Shown here: in pieces, positions 57,001-61,034 of the stretch | Layout of the letters: each line of letters opens with the position of its first letter | Position numbering within the stretch: the first letter of the stretch is position 1 | From: Pseudoalteromonas rubra | GTDB lineage: Bacteria; Pseudomonadota; Gammaproteobacteria; Enterobacterales; Alteromonadaceae | Direction of reading: 5' to 3' | Assembly: GCF_000238295.3 (NCBI RefSeq) | Contig: NZ_AHCD03000044.1 | Location: 558,001 to 622,000, forward strand | Length of the DNA stretch: 64,000 nt | The notes under the pieces: model-generated | The model's database searches: none | Told to the model about the DNA's origin: nothing | The model's input: the letters and a program-made list of their open reading frames with translations, nothing else | Made by a program: the position numbers and the translations under genes

Positions 57001-59076
57001 CTGGGTAACCTGACTTATCGCAGCCAGCTGGGTGGTGGTCAGGAGCGTTTCTCCTATGATGCGCTAAACAGGTTGACTCATGTTAACGATCAGCAAAGGT
57101 ATCAGTACTGTGACAATGGCAGCTTAAAAGTTAAAGATGGCTGGTCTCAGTTTTATGGGACGGGTCAGTGCGATACACATCGACTGGAATCACGCACAGC
57201 TCAGATTGATACCGTATTTGCATCAGCCATGGGCGGCAGTGGCCTCAAAAGTGCCGGCCCCATGTCATTTGCGAGTGGATCTTTGCCTTTAGGCACTGTT
57301 ACCGAAACATTTAAGTATGATGCCAATGGTAATGAAACTGAGATGGTACGTCAGCTTGGAGACGGTGAAGCGGCTAAGGTATATCGTACCCAGACATACA
57401 GTGCACGGAATAAAGTAACTCGGATCACCGATCAGGACGGTAAGCATGTCACATTTGATTATGATGTAAACAATAGAAGATTCAAACGCTGGGATGGTGG
57501 TGACCAAACGGTTTACTATGTTGGCTCACTTGAGTTGACCTGGTCGAAGGGCGAACGGTTTATTCGACGTTACATTGGTAATGATGCAGTTCAGATTTAT
57601 CGCGATGAAGGAGCTAGTCGCTTGCAGTGGTTGTTTACTGACCATCAGGGGTCGGTCACAACGGTGACGGATAACAGCCTGAAGTTATTGAAGCGCTTTA
57701 GTTATGATGCCTTTGGAAAACGCCGTGAAGTGCAAGAGACAGAAGCTTATATCACCCAGCACTATGCTGACAACGTGGGTACTTCGATCTTTGATGCGAT
57801 AGCGCCAAACCTGAGATCGTATACCGGCCATGAGCCAGTGTCTCTGGGCGGCGATAACCGTATCATTCATATGGGTGGGCGAATCTACGACGCGGATACC
57901 GGACGGTTTATGCAAGCGGATCCTGTGATTCAGGCGCCGGGTAACTTGCAAAACTACAACGCCTATTCGTATGTACTGAATAATCCGTTGTCATATACAG
58001 ATCCAAGTGGATATCTGTTTAAGAAGCTTGGGAAGTTTATCAAGAAACACTGGCGTCCGATCCTTGCTGTGGCTGCGGCGGTTGTAACATATGGTGCGGC
58101 TGTTAGTGCATTTACCGTTTCGTCATCAATCACTTTGGCAAATGGCGCGGTGCTAACTGCAAGCTATGTTTCAACTGCTGGCTATATTGCTGCCGGGGCG
58201 ATATCCGGTGCCGTTTCAGGGGCAATAGCAACTGGCAGTGCCAAAGGTGCGCTTTCTGGCGCTCTATCCGGCGCTGTATTTGCTGGTATTGGTCAGGCAT
58301 TTACTGGGAATTCTGGATTCTTCAAAACGGGCGGTGCTGGTCATATTGGTACGCATGCAGTAGCAGGAGGCATTCTGACCGATATACAAGGGGGTAAGTT
58401 TGGTCACGGTTTCATTAGTGCAGGAATAAACAAAGGTGTCGGAAGCCGGTTCTTGCCTGGTAGTGTGAGGACGCTGGGTGAGGCTGCGAGAGGGACGGTT
58501 GTGTCTGCGATGATAGGAGGCACTGTTTCACAGCTAACTGGAGGCAAATTTGGTAATGGTGCACGTACTGGTGCTATGCAGTATTTGTATAACCGGATAG
58601 GCAAAACGGACTATGGAAAAATATGGAAGGATGCTAAACGTACATGGAGTGATTATTGGAGCAGCACAATTGAGTCCGAGCATAAGAATCTTATGAATGC
58701 TAATGGAACCGTACAGGGGGCTAGTACAGCAGGAGGTTCAGCGATGGTCGGAGTAGTTGGAAAGGCGATGGACGCTGGGGTTGTTTTGGATAGTCAGGGA
58801 AACATGTGCTTAATTGCAAATGATTGTACACGGCTAGGTGTGGGGTTGGGTGCATCAACAGCCGCTATGTGGTCCCTTAACGTTGCTGACGCCCCATTAC
58901 AAAGCAGTACTTCAGAAGCCTGGGGAGCTTTTGTTGAGCTCCCAGTCGCTTCCGGCCAAATATTATTAAATGATAATAGCTTAGGATTGGGGAGAGCAAA
59001 AGGAGGGCTTTCTACTCCAACCGAATTATCTATTGGTATACAGCACTGTACAACTACGGTCGTATGTAAAGAGTAA
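48031..59076 (+). CDS. Cassette 2 giant secreted SpvB-FG-GAP-RHS protein (toxin-like)
   Basis: A 3,681-residue paralogue of the cassette-1 giant with the same order of domains: signal peptide 1-24, Ig-like domains, PQQ-like blades about 880-1080, helical segment about 1105-1245, DSDGDGVGNWLEN near 1252, SpvB about 1400-1500 (GVTPQVSLNYDSQAGDS), FG-GAP-like units about 1720-2115, RHS repeats about 2445-3175, core about 3180-3325 with Asp3297 and DPSG (Asp3324). Its tail (3328-3681) starts like that of cassette 1 (KFGHGFISAGI) but then diverges completely into a glycine-rich, strand-like domain ending GIQHCTTTVVCKE. This shows tail exchange on a kept scaffold. A 57-residue membrane gene follows after five bases. 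Confidence 0.85.
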   Translation: MTKFINFSIVLLAALWGFGASASNLNSWAPICVIDEPVMYAGETKKITLAHFNAKKLGMHRVVVNGIEQFNYKYEESPKRTFYYFTPDEPGWHSIRAQWNYKVEIGRKGYVTHECVQSVYVKEKPKPEPKDPTIDGFLSTNKSTVPEGTSVTAQFTATDSQMIQIMYRLPKGPFIPRQVCETSSCVFKIDLNEPGQHQFYAWAAGHNSPSGKDTKTVNKTLSIEVTETNTAPIISLKFKENNKQDLVLSSGESATVMIAGTDLDSQSYNQITKVEFTDAQGRKTDQTNACKQSDGSVSCELNTGNVVQNSIVTATLWSGNLKASMQGRIAINRAPVVNKLSVTQNNQPAQFVQRGSQVKVTASATDANNNIKDLQLCMLPGTQVDSNQRCNGKAVLKTCTTTSCSATTALSHTGPQTIYARAEDTLGLHHPQEKTVIVLSDYYFQVEAGSVAKQYVVNDPKTPPTISWQVNANKIYASGRTIKGFRILPGGVQAHAIDAQIITGADKSAQAAKLCATGKCAFTLNWKPNQASYGTARAFRVEAIDDKGQRIVSDEIHANIILALPNKPTTPRVGLELNDNKYYANLSNLGTATKTTLIMYVDDQVIDQYTHDLKAKALIKNISKANNGQQLKVCVIGTVEGANGSVDSDQGCSANETIAFDNTPANPVMDMAYTQFGGSYKLKWKANQDDNATASYSLRYWKGHIADEETSAIQYVRGITATEYEQTNTQLGTHTYILSACNAQNQCEEAPPIVVEHLAPTIAGVKVDEHAKTLTLGGVALHGSAGRLIIQLRNSAETVEISNRDIQVTPSGGVLTAKLSDRLITGYKNKGLVVEFRNGIQCPENSAKSNIPGKVLCVDGMSTYKVIADDQHQDDIVDMTENNFSVSDNGYVYVGAKRKHKDAGGAPFYHDAGRYDDNSIGAHPSQARAGLHIYKHGGGTNNPGWIFATGDDASEHNTVVGKPLVLSDGDIDNVYFGAQNRNVYKISHNTVSASEANLNYVWKQATRGANTAALQTDKNGNIYVGSMDENLYSLRPDTGQINWHYKFTGSGGITSLTGVSEKGLVYVTTQDGEFLKIDRNLLDANAVDWRKHWDYNKHIQPGWEPDESLIETRTIAYLIGALHDKYPSKVSISAMAYAFATGHSLEEVVNAILNAPVGYSEDDLALRGADNNKFTKVLFSRLLNKQATASDLINGKSAADWALQLNAGDVRRAELVLMLYGHTAQVYQDMVKEVVELYYGHCFGVACNYSRDSDGDGVGNWLENQLGLDKNDPRDRLQAPELALVSNDDGHLSFSLKSDTVAHFYRISHQVGNNEPVAYSVIANRSHPQRIASWRKKVMNGQHTFTARSCVFGYIQGERQEACSQDASEPTDVTINDSTSEDPIHVEAAALPSGPINSHIDLAASAALSPTVGSFRVSEGGSATYTVALPLPEGIAGVTPQVSLNYDSQAGDSSIAVGWSLNAGSAIARCRKTEAQDGEFAALQFNDSDSYCLSGQRLIEVNNLDWPMSESNDVLARYVTELDSQIFVERQAYLDGQRFVVYGKDGSKKVYGGDSNSEIRISPNGGSNTVTMTWLLTQESDSIDHPDSRITYSYTTKHAGEGALLLSNIAYSGYQVVFEYESGEVRNRSYVFFDSLTQRARLARIKIENHNGFKTELSRYEISKHTSEPAYNGLRRLDRLQQCRGSVCKRPIEFKYNDFARMHNFSDSKPLFDAGHSGTGRSKLAAFTLMDGNGDGIVELATVEKLRDRDKQYQLCFWGSTDAYDAQKLACRSFRREDNDEKIAIIPVDPEGDGTQSLWINLKSELDRGYNRAYWTRFDFNGSSVTQSTPQIAGLNGHYMREIKFADFNGDGYADLIYKGATNDGQLDDQNLYVSYWKGSRFAGDQELVLSSSAYLSNFTEKGTDWVAADVNFDGLADVISLKCANNRCEENEANAIFIQLNKGGQAFSSRRVYGNGRTIRFLQPADLNGDGLMDLIFQEKNRQDRWQWHALVARSAIESQTYGRSRFKPIPFTTVGETVDALDTTDDNINEDVPPLLMDIDGNGMVELYFKSASARDGSWRRYVWNPESEELDFNGFGPNTEHLDFAEGDFATLADFDNNGTSDLVMRHDDDIYVKMSTEKVSMPGLLKEIRQGYGAKTEIIYGFMNNGVVEGAASTGKPVYSPELAGLSAYQRDQRDDQALFTMQGFKVSSHIGAMPLVASVTTQSPSWPLSDNVADNEVTVNYHYYGAKMQFGGRGWLGFAAVKTSTEKDGYNFDTVTRYRQAFPYTGLPKSTEKRFDNILLSLANNRYSSLDGKHDKSVYTYMAGSWQCSARVDDVSNSYAISGHNCQSVTTSQDKWGNVFSNAVSQFDVSASNVEDFVSGSVSTGTKLSTVATNNCYGNSCSVNEAGDSDYEMLGRLTDTKVTHSKPGLAASARESRFEYFDSGDTRFMLSKEIVNEGKGCDFELTTSYTYDAWGNTQKQVATPSGCEQAQVTRSKTYEYDNGHHLSQVVNDYFGEGEVKQRNEFGLPIESTNVHGVVTTSLYDTFGVEIGSYSETGAQSYSYLEACHGVNNCAVQRVKEVNGEVVERQYLDVSGRVFRVKTRGLGDGWYESNITFDKYGRELTSQAPGSAAVSTRYDAFDRTIEIADPNAGTLSKFTVNDLTTTVTVSAMALDSMHGGLSANQDKGLPGGYQRQEITVSDALGKVVSKTDNAGHTLTYGYDVWGNQIEVFSSVDNKVVAKSHYDLLGRLEYRQTPNAGKWQYAFNAFGEMRSQTDARGLVTRFSYDKLGRKIAQGADGLQRWDYRNSPNLQFAENAKWQERYFYDSMGRPAGKVTGVDERLKGICTGSVEFNTETSDIRINSTVSLNPARFLCVVQQNFYDEFGRLERSFDDYRRVSDNTSLSLPLGYHHAAGQYVEARGVKRTYNRYGKLIAIQEARNADNGVKYYEVTSANSRGQVTGYNKGLAEVSVGYDSQGMVASIEAHKMDEPGGETYIQGDTYRFDSLGNLTYRSQLGGGQERFSYDALNRLTHVNDQQRYQYCDNGSLKVKDGWSQFYGTGQCDTHRLESRTAQIDTVFASAMGGSGLKSAGPMSFASGSLPLGTVTETFKYDANGNETEMVRQLGDGEAAKVYRTQTYSARNKVTRITDQDGKHVTFDYDVNNRRFKRWDGGDQTVYYVGSLELTWSKGERFIRRYIGNDAVQIYRDEGASRLQWLFTDHQGSVTTVTDNSLKLLKRFSYDAFGKRREVQETEAYITQHYADNVGTSIFDAIAPNLRSYTGHEPVSLGGDNRIIHMGGRIYDADTGRFMQADPVIQAPGNLQNYNAYSYVLNNPLSYTDPSGYLFKKLGKFIKKHWRPILAVAAAVVTYGAAVSAFTVSSSITLANGAVLTASYVSTAGYIAAGAISGAVSGAIATGSAKGALSGALSGAVFAGIGQAFTGNSGFFKTGGAGHIGTHAVAGGILTDIQGGKFGHGFISAGINKGVGSRFLPGSVRTLGEAARGTVVSAMIGGTVSQLTGGKFGNGARTGAMQYLYNRIGKTDYGKIWKDAKRTWSDYWSSTIESEHKNLMNANGTVQGASTAGGSAMVGVVGKAMDAGVVLDSQGNMCLIANDCTRLGVGLGASTAAMWSLNVADAPLQSSTSEAWGAFVELPVASGQILLNDNSLGLGRAKGGLSTPTELSIGIQHCTTTVVCKE

Positions 59077-59081
59077 ATATA

Positions 59082-59255
59082 ATGAACAGACAGAAAATTG
59101 GCGTGTTAATGATAATTGGGTCATTCTTGACCCTTATAATTATGGCACTTCTTGGAAATGAAGCGGTCCAGTCCGTTCCGTTAATTTTAAAATGGTTTTT
59201 GTTTTTTATTTTTGTTTTGGGTATAGCTCTTGTCGGTAGGTATATGAAGCTCTAG
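59082..59255 (+). CDS. 57-residue two-span membrane protein after cassette 2 tail (candidate immunity)
   Basis: Small gene just five bases past the giant's stop. Translation begins MNRQKIGVLMIIGSFLTLII and ends VLGIALVGRYMKL; spans at about residues 7-24 and 34-51. AT-rich compared with the toxin gene. Its position directly after a variable RHS tail and its membrane nature suggest immunity or a holder of the product. Its ribosome-binding site would lie at the end of the giant gene (AAAGAG), which supports coupling. Confidence 0.55.
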   Translation: MNRQKIGVLMIIGSFLTLIIMALLGNEAVQSVPLILKWFLFFIFVLGIALVGRYMKL

Positions 59256-59421
59256 CCGTGAACTTTAAAGTAAAAAAGGGTTTTTATATTCCCTAACACT
59301 TATAGCCGGAGAGTGCCTTTAGCCAATTAATAGTATGTGGGTAGAGGTAACTTTCGGCTAAATTATAGGGGGGCGGCGGTTATAATGCTTCACCTAAAAT
59401 AAAAGTAGTAAGGTAAAGGTT

Positions 59422-59769
59422 ATGAAAAACATTATGTTTTTATTAGTTTTAATCGCATCTGGAACTGCCAATGCAGTAGTACACGTAAAAGATGCGGCGA
59501 TAGAGAGTGTGTATTGTGGTTATGTAGATACCTATGATATGTGCTCGGTTTTATTTACCTCGGATACGGTAATGCATGGTCAGGAAGGAAGTTGTCATAC
59601 ATTACCTGCCAAACGTATGCAGTTTAAAGGCGACACCCCAATGGGACAAGCTCTGCTGTCACTGGCGTTGACCGCGTATGCAACTAAAGCCAAGGTTGAT
59701 GTGTATGCCAGAGATAAATGCACAATCTATCCGGGCTTGTCAGACGTAAACTTCATCACGATAAAGTAA
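59422..59769 (+). CDS. Small secreted protein, cassette-associated family (diverged copy)
   Basis: A 115-residue protein with a signal peptide (MKNIMFLLVLIASGTANA). The mature part has four cysteines (ESVYCGYVD, YDMCSVLF, GSCHTLP, RDKCTIYP) and the block GQALLSLALTAYATKAKVDV, which aligns in layout with the helix block of 45690 and 60138. A good AAGGTAAAGG precedes the ATG. Possible periplasmic disulfide protein; function unknown. Confidence 0.6.
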   Translation: MKNIMFLLVLIASGTANAVVHVKDAAIESVYCGYVDTYDMCSVLFTSDTVMHGQEGSCHTLPAKRMQFKGDTPMGQALLSLALTAYATKAKVDVYARDKCTIYPGLSDVNFITIK

Positions 59770-60137
59770 AGCCTGGTTTTGCTTATCACGTTTGATATTT
59801 TTATTCTCGAAAAAATGTAAAGTGGAGTCGGCCAACTTGAGGCGGCCGACAACTTAACTTGCATCATTTAAACGAGTTCAAGGCTTTTGAAATACATATC
59901 AAGGCTCTTTTGCTGAGCGTCAGCCTATTCCGATGAAGATTTGATGCTGATTATTATGGCTAACCCTGTAAAAGTAAATCCTCTTTAATTCTGTGTTTTT
60001 ACACTCTGTATGCTCTTGGAGTTTAGGGGGAGTTAGCTTTTTGATTTGTCAGCAGATTTTGAAAGTGAATGTGTTTAACTATTTCCCAATAGTGATGGCT
60101 GACTTAAACCTGTTAAATAAACTTAAAGGTAATACCT

Positions 60138-60464
60138 ATGAAAATCTCAATATTTATATTGTTTGCCACTTTTTTTACCTCACTGTCATATGCCTATGAC
60201 GGTTGGAGCAGGGGCCCCATCGATAAGATTCGTATTCAGGGTAGCCGAATACTGATCACTCAGAGCGGTGCGACTAATCCAGGAAAATGCTCAAATACAG
60301 ACTATTTGTATCTGAAACAAGATGAACAAACACATAACATGAACATGTTCTCAGCGTTGCTTATGGCGTATGCATCTGGTGCACAAGTTCAACTTGCTTT
60401 AAAAGGGTGTACTGGAGGTGGAACAATTGGTTACCCATTTATCTCTGAAGTGTGGGTACAGTGA
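60138..60464 (+). CDS. Small secreted protein, cassette-associated family (copy 2)
   Basis: A 108-residue protein with a signal peptide (MKISIFILFATFFTSLSYA) and two cysteines (NPGKCSNTDYLYL and LALKGCTGGG) spaced as in 45690-46007, plus the helix block MNMFSALLMAYASGAQV. With 45690 it is the clearest pair of the family. AAAGG lies before the ATG. Its repeated placement beside giant RHS cassettes hints at a partner or accessory role. Confidence 0.65.
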   Translation: MKISIFILFATFFTSLSYAYDGWSRGPIDKIRIQGSRILITQSGATNPGKCSNTDYLYLKQDEQTHNMNMFSALLMAYASGAQVQLALKGCTGGGTIGYPFISEVWVQ

Positions 60465-61034
60465 TATCCAATTTAGATGGTGCTTATACTAAAGTGACGT
60501 ACTGAAGTGCAGTGCTTACCTTTTGAATATAATCAAAAGATTGGGTAACAGAGTACACCTATGGCAAGGAAGTGCCAGATTGGTTGAACAGATGTCGAAG
60601 ATAACATGTTGACGGAGAAACTGATCTGCTCTTCTCTATCCGGACAGCATCTTTAATAAAAGTACTTCTGAGCGAGCTGTCTGGAAAAAGTGGATGAGCA
60701 TGCTACAAACCAGGAGTAATCAACCCTTAAATGCCCGCATTTAAGGGTCCTTTTGTGTGTTGTGCAACTAAAATAAACCTTAAGGATGATGTTGATGGGT
60801 CGTTATATGTGTCGAGTCAAACGTTTATATGAGTTTGAAAGTTAAAGTATCTTTCTGACTTATGAAGTTTTATTTAAATTTTTACAACATTGTGGTTTCT
60901 TTTCAGGTAGTCATTTATACTCCTTCCCTTTTTTAAGTACAGTAATCTAGACACTTGGCTCAATGTTGGTCACCACGTGAGACATTGAGGCGAATTATTG
61001 GACGCTAATTTTTTCACATCATATGGAGATTTTG
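60465..61034. other. Gap with strong terminator
   Basis: 570 bases without a supported gene. It contains a 12-bp perfect hairpin terminator at 60723-60748. The stretch after it is AT-rich and should contain the promoter of the lipoprotein gene at 61035. Confidence 0.6.
60723..60748 (+). terminator. Intrinsic terminator
   Basis: Perfect 12-bp inverted repeat ACCCTTAAATGC/GCATTTAAGGGT with a two-base centre, followed by CCTTTTG. It is about 260 bases after the last small secreted gene. Confidence 0.75.

Noticed and set aside
59993..60199. 68-codon frame overlapping the small secreted gene
   Set aside because: It overlaps the start of the signal-peptide gene at 60138 in another frame, and its composition is not protein-like.
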